A stretch of 64,000 nt of DNA from Bursaphelenchus xylophilus (taxonomy: Eukaryota; Nematoda; Chromadorea; Rhabditida; Aphelenchoididae): contig CAJFCV020000004.1 in the NCBI GenBank assembly GCA_904066235.2, positions 5,146,001 to 5,210,000 of the forward strand, read 5' to 3'. Both the position numbers and the translations under genes were made by a program. The notes under the pieces are model-generated. The model was given only the letters and a program-made list of their open reading frames with translations, did not search any database and had not been told where the DNA came from. Below, in pieces: positions 23,352 through 35,789 of this stretch. Within the stretch, counting starts at the first letter, position 1. The number at the start of each line of letters is the position of its first letter.

Positions 23352-26300
23352 ATGAGAAAACATGAAGATACTGGCCTAAATCACTCCAAGCCTACTCACG
23401 CCCAACACTTCTACGCGACGAATGGCCAGTCGCCTAACACAAATCATGAGACTTTGCTTGAAAATGGAGCCGTCGGGGACTCTAAACCGGGGAACGGAGG
23501 TCCCCTCCTGGATGGAGAGCTTTTTGCTGACAGTGCGGACGAGACCGATGGTATATGTGGGTCCCAGGTGAGTGTTTTAATTAGACTGATGTCATCCCCC
23601 AGGTGAATTTTTGTCTCCTGAAGCATGTTTTTTTGCAAGTCAGTTGATTGTTTGGCGATCGACGAACGGAAACGGGCGTAGGAGTGGCTAGGGAAGAGAT
23701 ATAAGGAGTGATGGATTACTGTTTCCCCCCAAAATTCGTCGGTGAATCAGTCGATAAGAGTTCTTATCATTTCGCTTTAAATCGAATTCCTGGCTGCGTA
23801 CATTACAATCGGCCGAAAAGTAGCGCAGGTTACCTGATTTAGTTGGTTTTTATGATTCTCTCAAAATATATCGATTACACCGTTGATGGGCAATAAGGAG
23901 CGCCTGCCTTCCTTCTTTCGGTTGTTTTCTGAATGCGATTTCAGACGAAAACGTCCTCCGGAAACAAGCTCTCGGCGGCCAAGGCCGGTGATTTGACCGC
24001 CAATCAGAAGCCATGGCCCTCAATCACCGATCTCCGTCATCTCATGGAGGCTAGAGGACCGGAAGCGCAGCTTAAGGTGAGTAATTTTATGTAATAGATT
24101 GTAGTTCGCTGTTGATCGTGTTGTAAAAAAAGCTTTTTATCGAAACTTTTATTTTAGTTGGCCGATGAGTTTAGAGGCATCGACGGATTACTGGACGGTC
24201 TGCGCGTTGATCCGGTTAAAGGTCTTCCTCAAGACAAGCACTATCTGGACGAGAGAAGGAAGAGATATGGTTCCAATACAATCCCCAAGGCCGAGTCCAA
24301 ATCTCTTATCAAGCTGATTTTCGATGCCAGCAAGGTAATTAAAATTAAAACTCGTGATTTTTTTGCATTTGATATTGCACTCTAAAGGGGTCTCGAAAAG
24401 ATTTAGGGAATGAAAAACATTTGGGAATTAGAGTCCCTGATTTATTGTAATCTGATGTCAGCGACCTTGAACGTTTGTCTCCATTTTAAAGTGTTAGATG
24501 AGTAATTACGGCTTTCTGTAAGAGGCAATTGATGTTGTTTATTACAGGATCCCACCTTGATTATATTAATCTTATCTGGCTTGGTGTCCCTCGGCCTTTC
24601 CTTCTACGAACCTCCTCCAGCTGTTTCCGCTCCTCAGACTTTGTTAAATGGAACAGTAATAAACGGAACGGCGGGTGTTCCCGAGAAAGAAGAACATGGA
24701 TCTGCTTGGATTGAAGGAGTCGCCATCCTGGTTTGTGTAGTGGTCGTTGTTCTGGTTACAGCGTTAAATGATTTCTCCAAAGAACGGCAATTCAGAAGTA
24801 AGTAATGTCTTGTGATAAGATTGTTTTCCCAAGTTTCTTTTTTTTTCTTGAGATGGACTTGTTTATGTTTTTTACAATAAAAGGTTACTGTATTTTCAGA
24901 TCTCCAAGACAAAATCGAAACCGGCCAAAAGTTCTCAGTGATTCGAGAAGGTGAGGCTCTGGATGTTCCCGTCAGCGACCTCGTGGTGGGTGATGTGATT
25001 CGAGTCAAATATGGGGATCTTGTTCCCGCTGATGGAGTCCTTCTTCAAGGAAATGATTTGAAGATTGATGAAAGTTCATTGACTGGAGAGTCTGATCACG
25101 TGAAGAAGACAGTGGAAGAAGACCCCTTTGTTCTATCGGGTAAGTGGAGTAATAATGAGGCTCAATATACACATGGACTTGGTGCTACAATCTTGTTTTA
25201 GGTACTTATATCATGGAAGGAAGTGGGAAGGTCGTGATCACGGCTGTTGGTATCAATTCTCAAACGGGTATCATTATGACGCTGCTTGGTGGAGGAAAGC
25301 CAGAGGGCGATTCTGATTCCAGCAGTTGTAAGTACGATTTAGTACATTCTTCTTTTAAGTATTTCTGTTCTTATTTTCTCCTTTTTAGCAAGTTCTTCGT
25401 CTGACTCAACCTCCTCAGGTTCAAGTTCATCCTCGTCTTCCAGTTCATCTGACAATGGAGATCTTCATTCCAAATCAATTCTCCAGACGAAACTTTCCGC
25501 TCTTGCCTTGCATATCATCTATTGTGGAACTAGCGTTGCTCTCGTCGCCCTCATTGTTTTGATTGTTAGATTCTGTATTGAAACTTACATCATCGCTGGT
25601 GAATCCTTCAGTGTTGCTCAACTTTACAATTTCATCAAGTTTTTCATCATCGCTGTCACAATTCTGGTGATCTCCATTCCCGAGGGGCTACCATTGGCCA
25701 TCGCTTTGTCCTTGACGTATTCGGTCAAGAAGGTGGGTTGTGTATATAATTGAAATTTTAATTCTTACAGATGATGAAAGACAACAATTTGGTGAGGCAT
25801 TTGGATGCCTGTGAAACCATGGGAAACGCCACGACCATTTGCTCGGACAAGACGGGCACTCTGACCACAAACAGAATGACCTGTGTCCAATCGTACGTCT
25901 GCGGAAGGCTCTACACCGACGAGAAATCCCAACCAACAGCGGCCACTCTTCCACCCACTGTGATCTCGCTTATCACCGAGTCTATTACCTTGAACTGCGC
26001 TTACAATTCAATGATTGCCGAGCCAGAAAAACCCGGTGAACGAGGACAACAGCTAGGTAACAAGACGGAGTGTGGCCTTCTGGGTTATGTGCAACGTCTT
26101 GGTGGAGATGTGAATGCCATCAGAAGGGCTCAACCGGAGGAATCCTTGTTCAAGGTGTATACTTTTAACTCCTCCAGAAAGTCAATGATGACTGTGATTG
26201 AATTAAAAAGCCCCGGTGGAGTCAAGTATGGCTACAGAGTCTTCGCCAAGGGAGCTTCGGAGATTATACTCGGGCGATGTAAGTACTTCATCGGAGCCGA

Positions 26301-28748
26301 TGGATCACCTGAAATATTTGATGAAGAAAAACATAAACAATTCCACGATATCATTCATAATATGGCCACTAACGGACTGAGAACTATTTGCATTGGATAC
26401 AAGGATTATATTCTAAAGAATGTCAAAGAACCAGGGGAAACCGATGTTGCCATAGAATCTGAAGAAGACATTAATTGGGACGACGAAAAGGAAATCTCCA
26501 ACAATTTCACTGGGCTCTGCATCTGCGGAATCCAAGATCCCGTCAGAGATGAAGTCCCCGAGGCTATCAGAAGATGCAAGAGTGCCGGAATCACAGTCAG
26601 AATGGTCACTGGAGACAATATTAATACTGCTAGAGCCATTGCTTTGAATTGTCAAATTATCCAACCCGGAGAGGACTTCCTGGTCTTGGAAGGAAAAGAA
26701 TTTAACGAAAGAATCCGCGACAAAAACGGTCAGGTCAGTCAAGCCAAACTGGATGAGGTCTGGCCTCGCCTGCGCGTCTTGGCCAGAGCACAGCCAGCTG
26801 ACAAATACACTTTGGTTAAGGGAATTATCGACAGTAAGATTACGACCCAGCGGTAAGTTTACAAGAGACGCTTTTATTGTTTCGGATTCTTTCTCTTCAG
26901 TGAAATCGTAGCCGTAACTGGAGACGGTACCAATGACGGGCCAGCGTTGAAAAAGGCTGATGTTGGATTTGCGATGGGAATTGCCGGCACAGACGTAGCC
27001 AAGGAGGCTTCAGATATCATTCTGACCGACGACAACTTCACCTCGATTGTTAAGGCAGTCATGTGGGGAAGGAATGTTTATGATTCCATCAGCAAGTTCC
27101 TCCAATTCCAACTGACTGTGAACGTCGTCGCTGTTCTCACCGCCTTCATCGGTGCTTGTTCTGTGTCCGACTCTCCTCTCAAAGCGGTTCATATGTTGTG
27201 GATCAATCTGATTATGGACACATTGGCATCTCTGGCTCTGGCCACTGAGATGCCCACAGAAGAATTGCTGCAAAGGAAACCTTATGGACGAAAGAAGTCT
27301 CTCATCTCCAGAACCATGGTCAAGAACATCGTTTTGCATGCCTTGTATCAGCTGATTGTGCTGATGGTATTCCTCTTCAAGGGCCCGGAATTCTTCGGAA
27401 TACCCACTGGATTGAACGCTCCATTGTTTGCTCCTCCATCTCAGCATTTCACTATTATTTTCAACACATTCGTGATGATGACAGTCTTTAATGAGATCAA
27501 TGCAAGAAAAGTGCATGGTGAAAGAAATGTTTTCAAGGCAAGGTTTTAAACGGGTTTGTAATTGTTTCTTTCAGTATTTGTCTTCAAATCACACCTTTAT
27601 CGTCATCTGGGTGTGCACTTTCATCTGCCAGATCATCATTGTCCAGTTTGGTGGCCAATGGTTCTCCACAGCTCCCTTGACTCTGTCCCAATGGGCAGTT
27701 TGTCTAGGGTTTGGTGTTTCGGAACTTCTTTTTGGTCAAATTGTGGCCACAATCCCATCCAAAAAACTTCCCAAGAGCGTTGCCCTTCTCCGTGGAGTCC
27801 CTGAACCATCTCCTTTGGCCATGCATCGTCACGAAGACCAGAAACCCCACACTCACAGTCATGCCATGCAACATCACAGATCACCCAAAGCAATGTCTCT
27901 TTGGTTCCGAGCTGTTGAATTGATTGCCGTAAATGTAAGTGAAGAGCCGCTGTTAGATGATTACTTAAAACGGAGTTTGCAGACTCTGGAAGCAAGGGAT
28001 GTGGTAGTGTTTGACCCATATTTTTTCATCTTAATAGTCACATATGTCGTCTACATAACATTTGTAGAGTATCTCCGAAAAATAATCAGTCATCGTGTCG
28101 GAATTATTGGCAGTTTTATGCTTGGCCTGATAACGATAAACATGTCTGAACCTTTCGGGTTCATGACAGTTCGAGCGAACACAGGATCAATTGTTACGGG
28201 GCGTGGTGCCTACGAGGCAAAGTCGGATTCGGGGGGAGATTTTTGCGAACCCTGGAGATGTTATAGGCGGTTTAAGATAAGAAAAAGCAGGGTCAAAATT
28301 CTACCGCACACATAGTTTTGCTTCAAGTTGTTTAAAAATGATCTTTTAATTTTAGTATCGAATTATGAGAGCAATGCAAGAGAACCACAAAATGAGGAGA
28401 ATGGGAGTAACTGCACCTAAGATGAGTGCTGAAGCTGCGGAAAAATGGAGAGATAGCTACAGGAGATATCGGCACAAGAAACATCATGAAAGGAGTAAGT
28501 AGAGTTTGATGATTTCATAACCATAAAATATTACTTAAAAATAATCTTTTTTAGAACTGGCTCGTGAAGCATCAAAGGATGTTCCAGATACCCCAGAAGT
28601 CCCGCATTCCGAGAAAGAAAAGGACGATATGCGGAAGATACATCGCCAGATCAAAGGAATCACAAGAGCACGGAATTCAGTGTCAGCCTCATCCCATCAG
28701 GAAAACCATCCTTCTCAGGTGAACATGGACCCCTCGAGTAATGTATGA
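23352..28748 (+). CDS. mca-3-like: Plasma-membrane calcium-transporting ATPase (PMCA, P2B type)
   Basis: This pump exports Ca2+ from the cytosol using ATP. Twelve exons (23352-23567, 23945-24076, 24158-24334, 24548-24797, 24900-25139, 25202-25327, 25389-25732, 25771-26852, 26901-27537, 27575-27934, 28356-28494, 28555-28748) give about 1298 aa. Visible marks are the actuator loop [12 protein letters not shown], the M4 calcium site [13 protein letters not shown], the phosphorylation site [11 protein letters not shown] (Asp about 521), [31 protein letters not shown], and the C-terminal membrane block ending [14 protein letters not shown] basic helix beginning [12 protein letters not shown] (then [10 protein letters not shown]) is the expected calmodulin-binding segment. 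Unusual points are a long Ser run in the first large loop, a GC-AG intron at 27538, and a 421-nt intron 10 that stays open in frame. Which C. elegans mca gene is closest cannot be told. Confidence 0.95.
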
Positions 28749-28948
28749 TCACGTTTTCATCCTCTCAAACTAGCAATCTTTACTTTCCTATTATTAACAT
28801 TATTTTGTATAAATATTTTTATGGTTAACTGCCTTACAACTAAGCGAACGAGTTCGTAACGCCATCAGTGCTATCTTTAACTGTAAATAAACGATAATCA
28901 GGCTTCGTGAAGGGATGTGTTTTACTAGATAAGTCCGTAGTGGTTGAT

Positions 28949-31182
28949 TTAAACGGGTGTTTTGTTATCCCCAGGAGCCGTGGCATTTGTGGAAACTGGT
29001 GCCGAAGATGGAATGCCGGATGGGTTAGGTGCAGTAGCTGGAGCCGGAGGCGCTTCGGCTTCATCTTTTTTCTGTTGTTTGGCAGCTGCTTCTTCCTAAT
29101 AAACAGTGTAAAAAAACGAGGCATTTACCAATTCGTTGATGAGATTGAGCTTACTCTGCGCTTCGTAATATATTTGAAGGGCGACAAGGATAAGCAGGAC
29201 GATGATAACTCCTGCAATGACTTGAAAACATTAAGCTGTCTCCTACCTCCAATTAACGATGCCCACAAAGTAATATCCGCTTGGTATCTTGATGGCAAGT
29301 TGACTCTATAAAATTCTTTACCTACGATTACGGGCTTACAGTTTGACGCTAAACTTGATTGAATAATCGATCGAATTGAGTGAAACCGAGATTTCTTCAT
29401 TTCTGAGTCCTTTGGCAAACCCTGGAAACAAAATCATATAAGAATACGAAAAGTGAGGTCTCGCCAACTATAATGACAGATCCGAAGTCAGGGGCAACGA
29501 CCAAATCCTGTCCAGAACAACTTTTTTCCCAGTCGTATGTCGGGATTGACTTTTCGCCCACTTTCCATATCACCTAAACAGATTATACTCATAATTTCTC
29601 GTACCTTATCCCCTGGTTTCATTAGGTTTGGAGCCAGATAGAGACGGTAGTTGTATCCAATTTTGACGGTGAATTCATTGTAAACATCACCAACAATCAG
29701 ATCTATAAAATCCACCAACAAACAACTGTTCTTCCAGGCGTTGTCGTCCAGGTTGGGTTTCACTGTTGTAGTCACCAAAGGAAAATACTTGGTTCCTTGA
29801 TCCCATAAGGTCCTACAACGGTCGTTCTCTCCACAAGTTGTCTTCTGAGGGTTATCATTGTCACATTTCCGGGTTTGGAGCACTTTCCCGAACCGTGCAA
29901 ACGGCTGAGTATTCGTTGGGGAGGTTTGATTTATGTTTGGAGGAAGGAAATCGAAAATCTAAGGGAAACTAAGTGCAACGCAAGACGGAACGTACTTTCT
30001 TCAGTACTCCATACACCACACTTAATCCGTTGAAGAACATGTGAGAATAAATTGGAATTGGATCATTCCGATTGGATAAGACGTCATCGAACCCTTTTGT
30101 AATAACTTCCACTTTATCTTGGCTGAAGTCTGGGTGTGCCTCCGCCAATATTTTCTGCAATTTTACCGGTGAGGAGGAGTTGATCTTTAGAAATGAGACA
30201 TATCCAACTTGTGTTTGTTGGCTTGTAAGTAGGTCACTAAAATAGTCATCACATCCAAGAAATAAAAAAGGAAATGAGAGTAATACCATCGATGGCTCGA
30301 AAACTCATAACCAGAGCCGCAGAATTCATTGGAGCAACAACATGTGGAGCAACAAGACCAAATGCCCCAGGCGATGTCAATCTTCACATTGTGTTCTTTC
30401 GATTCGACTGGTAAAGTTTTCTTTAATTTAGAGACTTCGAGAAGGTCCCCAATCAATTGATTTTTAACGTCTTTGGAAAAACTGATACGGTAGTAATGGT
30501 GAGGGGGGAAACTGTGGACTCCTCTAGAATGAGAGAGTTCGGCTTCCTACAAAGTTCTATACTTTTAGATGACTCTTACATTAAGACATATTGTGTGACC
30601 TCGGGGCTGTTCAATCACCACTACTTCGCCCGTATTCTCGCCCGGTGAAATTTGAGTGATCATAAGTAGATTTTTGAGCTTATCTGTAAGATAATTATGA
30701 CATATTGCGTTACTTAAAACATCTCACATCCCAATGGTCCGGAAGTAATACCGCGAAAGAATGGTTCGTAACTAAAGCAAAATATTATGTAAAGAGTCAT
30801 CAACAAGGTAAATTACGAGTCTACTCCAATGTAAGGAAGGTAATTGTCACTCAGATTATTCTTTTTGCAGCCCACAATAACCGGCTCGTACCCGCTTGGA
30901 CCAATTGGTTTATGCTCGTCATCACTTCGACTGACGTCGCTGAGGATTCTGACATGATCAGCGACAGCCCTCGACCAATCCGCCACAGTAGGATCCAGTT
31001 TATCGAAGTGGAATGGACTGCGATGCGAATAAAGTTGTTTTACTACATTCTTACTGTTCTTTGAATTCACAAAATGAAGAAAGATCGCGTGGTGGAACGA
31101 AACGATTGCACAAGTTGATCCTCCAGGTATCTTGAGCCAATATTTGGGATAATAAAAACAATATCCACAAAACGAACAGCAT
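28949..31182 (-). CDS. Putative type I membrane glycoprotein, CCxxCCC family, paralogue A
   Basis: The family is not recognised. The start is ATG at 31182, opening a signal peptide (MLFVLWILFLLSQILAQDTW). The first exons are 31182-31055, 31017-30817, 30771-30728, 30683-30580 and 30546 onward; the chain continues through 29883-29500 to a TAA at 28949-28951. The ectodomain has a cysteine cluster, WSCCSTCCCSNEFC, and another Cys-rich stretch (TRKCDNDNPQKTTCGENDRC). Near the end is one membrane segment (GVIIVLLILVALQIYY), then an Ala/Pro/Glu-rich cytoplasmic tail. Intron positions and phases match paralogue B next door, so the two are tandem duplicates. The ligand or partner is unknown. It converges with the calcium-pump 3' end, 200 bp away. 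Confidence 0.7.
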
Positions 31183-31317
31183 TTTAACGACCAATATGAT
31201 ACAAAATCGCAATTGATTTCGATTTTTGCAGTAACAAAAAACAAAACATGCTGATTATTCATTCAAATTTACTTTATCCGAACATAAAAGTCATAACAGC
31301 GCACTGCAGCGTCAAGT

Positions 31318-34300
31318 TCATACACCAACGGCTTCAGCTTTGGCGGTTTCAATCGGAAGAGGGGGCACATTAGACGGGGCTGCACCATCTGGAAGTCCTC
31401 CAGCCTCTTCATTCTGTTCTGCCGGTTCCTCTGCCTCCTAAAGACTAATAAGTTAGTAACTACTATCCCTTACTGATTCTTTCTTTAGTTTTCGTTTCTT
31501 TTGTAACTCATAATAAATTTGGAACGAAACCAGACCAACTAGAACGAGGATCACACCTGAAGGCAATATATTTAGTAACGCGTATATAGGAGATTATCCA
31601 ACATTATGAGCATCAAACATACATACCTCCACCAACTATGGCCCATTGGACGATTTTTACTTTGTGTTCGGATGGTAATTCAGGTCTAAAAATTATTACA
31701 TTGCATTAACACAAGACTAAAAAATAAGACACATACAAAACAACAGAAAATTTGACAAAATAATCCTTGGATGTGTTTTTTGAAGACATTGAAGCCGCAA
31801 TTACAACGTGTTGAAAGTCTTCTGTGATCCCTAAACCCAAAATATATATATATATATATGTAAAGATGGTGCGATCTAATATATTTCGTCTTTCAAGAGT
31901 CCCGCTTTCTTGGCTGGAGAGCTCCCAGCCAAGAAATGCCTAACACGGGATCGGCAAATAGTTGCACCCTGCTTTCTTAACGAAACCTATATCATTTAAA
32001 AGAGCATTAAAAATAGTGCACAGCGCAAAAAAAATTAGCTGCCCAATATATGTTTGGGCAAAGTTATGGCTAAAATACAGATTTTAGCCTAATTTCGGCG
32101 GCAATTTATAAGCTCTTGGAACAGCAACAGAGCTGTGTCCAGTTGGCCGAGTGGTAGTGACCCCACTTTCGGCGAAGCAGGTCCTGGTTTCGAATCCGGA
32201 CCCTGCAAACATTTTTGCATTTCGTCTCTTATATGCCACAAAACCATGGTATGTTGATATTTTTAAATAATTTTTGTTCCTTCGCTGTCAAAATACATTT
32301 TTACGGGATTTTTTCGAGTTTTTGGTGTTTTTTGCAACCACCACAAATTTTATAGTGATGAGAGTGGGGATGCCTATCGTATAATTACAAGGGTGTCATG
32401 CCTTTAGCCTGACCGATTATGATTACTGGACGATAATTCAATTTACAAGGGCCTATAAATATAATTTTTTCGAAAAAAATACGAAGAGAAAATTACAAAA
32501 GCGGCCAAAACACTATTGCTGACACAGTGGCCTAACCGTCGGTAAGGCTAGGACATAAGAAATTTTTGATTTTGAGATTTTTGTTTGTAAATGGCCACGA
32601 CGATCATACAAATCTATTTCCAAAGTTTTTTTGCTCCAGTTTTCCCATTAACCTAGTTTTATTTACAATTTTTTGTAAATGGCAGTAATGCGACATTATA
32701 ATGTCTAATAACTCATAGCCAAGGATTGATAAAGCCATGAAACGACCGTGATAAACGTTTCGGGATACTAGTAAGAAAATGGCGACAATTTCAAGCCGCC
32801 AGGATTACTGTAATATAAGAAACCGGCGTTTTGGCCGCATATAACCCTTATCATAAAACGGCCATAACTTGCCTTTCATATTGTTTTGTGATTTCAGACT
32901 CTCTTAGGTGTATACTAGTCGCGCCATAAAGTCCTGACACATTTTGTCGCGGGTGTCGCGCGATAAAAGTGGCGAACTCGCGCGAAAGTGCATGTCGCTA
33001 GTGCAAAAACGGGGAATTGCCGCGACGAGTACGAAAGGAAAACAAAAACGCACAGTGCAAACGTCTCAGGACTTTATGTCGTGGGTAGTATTTAAATATT
33101 TTTTTGGCCCGACCGGGTCGGCTCGAGAACCTTTTATGTAATAAAATTACCTCCTTACCAAGGATAATGACGGATCTGTGGTCGGGGGTAACTACGAGGT
33201 CCTGCTCCGAACAACTCTTTGTCCAGTCGTAATCCGGGATTGTATTAGCTCCAAGCTGCCATGACACCTAAACCAATAAACAACAAGATAATTTCGTTAC
33301 ATTATCTCCTTCGCTCAACAAGTTTTCGCCCAAATTTAGTCGATAATTGACACCAGGAATGACACTGAACTCCTCTTCGACGTCGGTTATGACAAGATCC
33401 GTGAAGTCGACGCTCAGACAGCTGTCCTTCCATGCATTGTTAGTCGTGTTGGGACTTGCAGTACTGGTGGCGTAGGGATTGAACTCAAGGCGGAGATGCC
33501 ATAACTTTTTGCAACGTTCATTCTCAGCGCATACCGTTTTTTGAGGGTTTTTGTCATCACAGATCCGAGTTTGGATAACCTTACCAAACCGGCCAAATGG
33601 ATATGCGTCAGTGGGAGCAACCAGATCTGCATTTCCGCGCTGTGCTTCTGGGAATATCTAAAATAATTTAGAAATGAAACATATAATACAGGGTGGGCCA
33701 CACGCCAATTTGCTTTTAGAAAAAAAAATATTTTTGTCAAAACCTGGAGCTGCGCCCGAGGCGCTACGACATTTCGGGTCAGGGACAACTCGGGTCGCGA
33801 CAACTCGGGTAGCGACAACTCGGGTCAACGACAACTCGGGTCAACGATGCCGTTTAATATTTTCGCTTCGGGACTGGGAAAAAAGAATTTTTTGGTGAAT
33901 TTGAAAATTTTTTAAATGTTTTCGCTTCGGGACTGGGGAAAAAATATTTTTTGGAGAATTGAGGTTTATTTTTTAAATTTTTTAGGGAAATAGTGTATTA
34001 GCGACGAGCAAATAAGAAAATCGTATCCTTTTTTTTTTTTTATTTGCTCGTCGCTTATAAACACCATTTTCCCAAAAAAAATTTAAAATAAACCTCAATT
34101 ACCCCTAAAATAACTATTTATCTAAAAAATTAAAGAAATAACATTCGTACCTTATGAAAAATAAAATTGTAACATTCAGAACAAAAAAATCCTTTTCCAC
34201 GTCCCGAAGCGAAAACATTTCAAAAATTTCTCAAATTCACCAAAAAATTCTTTTTTCCCAGTCCCGAAGCGAAAATATTAAACGGCATCGTTGACCCGAA

Positions 34301-35789
34301 ATGTCGTTGACCCGAAGTGTGGTTGACCCGAGTTGTCGTTGACCCGAGTTGTCGGGACGCGGAAAAAGTAGTTACCCGTTGCAAAGTTTTTTCCAATTTC
34401 CGTAGTTTCGCAGATCCGAAAAATACATGAGAAAATATGGGGACTGATGGGACTACCGTATCCATTAACATCTCTTCAAATTCTTGTATTGCCTCCTTGA
34501 TTTCACGAGGTGATAACTCCGGATTATGGTCCGTAAAATTCTTGGCTATATCTATAGGTTCTGAAGTGTTTATCTTCATGAACGAGACATATCCAACTCG
34601 AGTTTGACGACTTTCAATGGCATCGCTGAAGGAGGAGTAAAATAAAAAAAGGTACCGGTACCATTTGTGTTTCGAAAATCCGAAACCAATACTGCAGAAC
34701 TCATTGGGGCAACAGCAAGTTGAACAACAAGACCAGTCGCCCCATCCAATGTCCACCTTCAAGTTGTGTTCTTCAGATTTGATTGGCAACGACTTCTTCA
34801 AATCGGAAACCTCCAAAGTGTCACCAATCACCGATTTTCTGGCCGTTTGCAACATACTGATAGGATAAAAGTAATGAGGTGTACGGGCAGTGGGTTTAAG
34901 GGCATCATCCTAAAAACTATAAATCGTATTTTTTTTTTGAAGAAACGATCTTCCAAAAAATCAATGATGAAAATCGATTTCCGATATTCTATTCAAAAAA
35001 TGGCAATCCGTCAAACAAAAGAATTTCTGTTGTCGGGTACTCATTTTTATCTCTAGTAGCCTTCAGTACAATATTTTCTTCATCATCCGAGAATTCCCTC
35101 GCCCCAAAATTCCATCACCCGACTCTGCGTCACCCATAATCCCGACCCCGAAGAAATTGTGAGGCGGTGAAAGATGCGTAGACGCGGTGACTTACTTTGA
35201 TGCATTGGAATGAAAATGGTAAATCAATGATAGATATTTGATCTCCGTTCTCGGCCGGTGCCACACGGTTAATTTTGAATAAGTTTTTCAATACAACTGG
35301 AAAGCGTTTTATGAACACGGCCAAAAGACAATCAGATTACCTGTATTATCCGCAAATCCTTTTATGTACTTGAAAATGGGCCTCCATCTAACAATAGAAT
35401 CAATTAAGCTTATGTCAAAACATACGAGCCGCTGTTTATGTAATGCGAATTTATGTCGCCAGGCCTGTGAGGTTTTCTACAACCAACGAAAACGGGTTCA
35501 TCACCGTTAGCGCCGGCTGCTCTACTCACGACGTCGTTTTCGCCCACGGAAGTCATTATCCGAACATGTTCTTGAGCTGCTTTGGACCACTCTTCTATGG
35601 TAGGCTCAAGCCCTTCTAACCAAAGAGGACTGAAAGGAAAAATATTATGGCAGTGGGCTCTTACTGTCTATCAATTATACAAGTTTTATCGCCCTTTGGA
35701 GGTGAAAACCGGTTGCACAGGTATATCTGCCAGTTCTCTAAGGCAGAATTGTGCGGAAAAAATAATAATAATGAGAAAACGACCAACAT
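31318..35789 (-). CDS. Putative type I membrane glycoprotein, CCxxCCC family, paralogue B
   Basis: This is the tandem duplicate of the gene at 28949-31182. The start ATG at 35789 gives a signal peptide (MLVVFSLLLFFPHNSALENW), then the shared YLCNRFSPP start of the mature chain. It shows the same cluster, WSCCSTCCCPNEFC, and the matching exons EEWSKAAQEHVRI, QTRVGYVSFMKIN, RICDDKNPQKTVCAENERC and IPDYDWTKSCSEQDLVV. The single membrane span is WAIVGG plus GVILVLVGLVSFQIYY, and the tail ends with TGA at 31318-31320. It is longer than A only because two introns hold repeats (31943-33090 and 33776-34356). Its coding exons are otherwise intact, with no frameshift seen. The function is unknown. Confidence 0.7.
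31943..32910. mobile_element. Inverted-repeat element related to 3766-4591, carrying a tRNA-like segment
   Basis: It starts ACACGGGATCGGCAAATAG, the same terminus as the element nested at 3766-4591. About 650 bp of interior matches that element in reverse orientation, for example GACGATCATACAAAT and GGCCTAACCGTCGGTAAGGC. The right terminus appears lost where the next small element starts at 32913. It lies within a large intron of membrane-protein paralogue B. No transposase is encoded. Confidence 0.7.
32135..32206 (+). other. tRNA-Ser/Leu-like sequence inside a repeat (degenerate)
   Basis: GTTGGCCGAGTGGTAGTGA is a close A-box of the GCCGAGTGG type. TGGTTTCGAATCCGG resembles a B-box with one extra T. 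A GCGAAGCAGG variable-arm-like stretch lies between. The acceptor ends do not pair and the T stem is imperfect, so this is a tRNA-derived fragment, possibly a Pol III promoter, not a working tRNA gene. Confidence 0.5.
32913..33090. mobile_element. Small MITE, TACTA...TAGTA family
   Basis: This element of about 180 bp has termini TACTAGTCGCGCCATAAAG and the inverted copy (GGACTTTATGTCGTGGGTAG plus TA). The interior is CG-rich, with CGCACAGTGC and GCGACGAGTACG motifs. Similar elements occur at 53094-53250 and 62410-62619. Confidence 0.7.
33776..34356. mobile_element. Foldback element with subterminal ACAACTCGGGTC repeats
   Basis: Both ends are short tandem arrays of ACAACTCGGGTC(AACG), with four or five units on each side in opposite orientation. 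Inside each array is an inverted repeat containing TTTTCGCTTCGGGACTGGG. The centre is a second inverted repeat, AGCGACGAGCAAATAA. Nearly the whole 580 bp could fold into one long hairpin. It lies in an intron of membrane-protein paralogue B. A stray CAGGGTGGGCCAC end of the mariner-like type lies beside it at 33690. Confidence 0.75.

Noticed and set aside
31841..31859. AT dinucleotide run
   Set aside because: A short ordinary microsatellite inside an intron; not informative. A similar tract lies at about 45400-45432.
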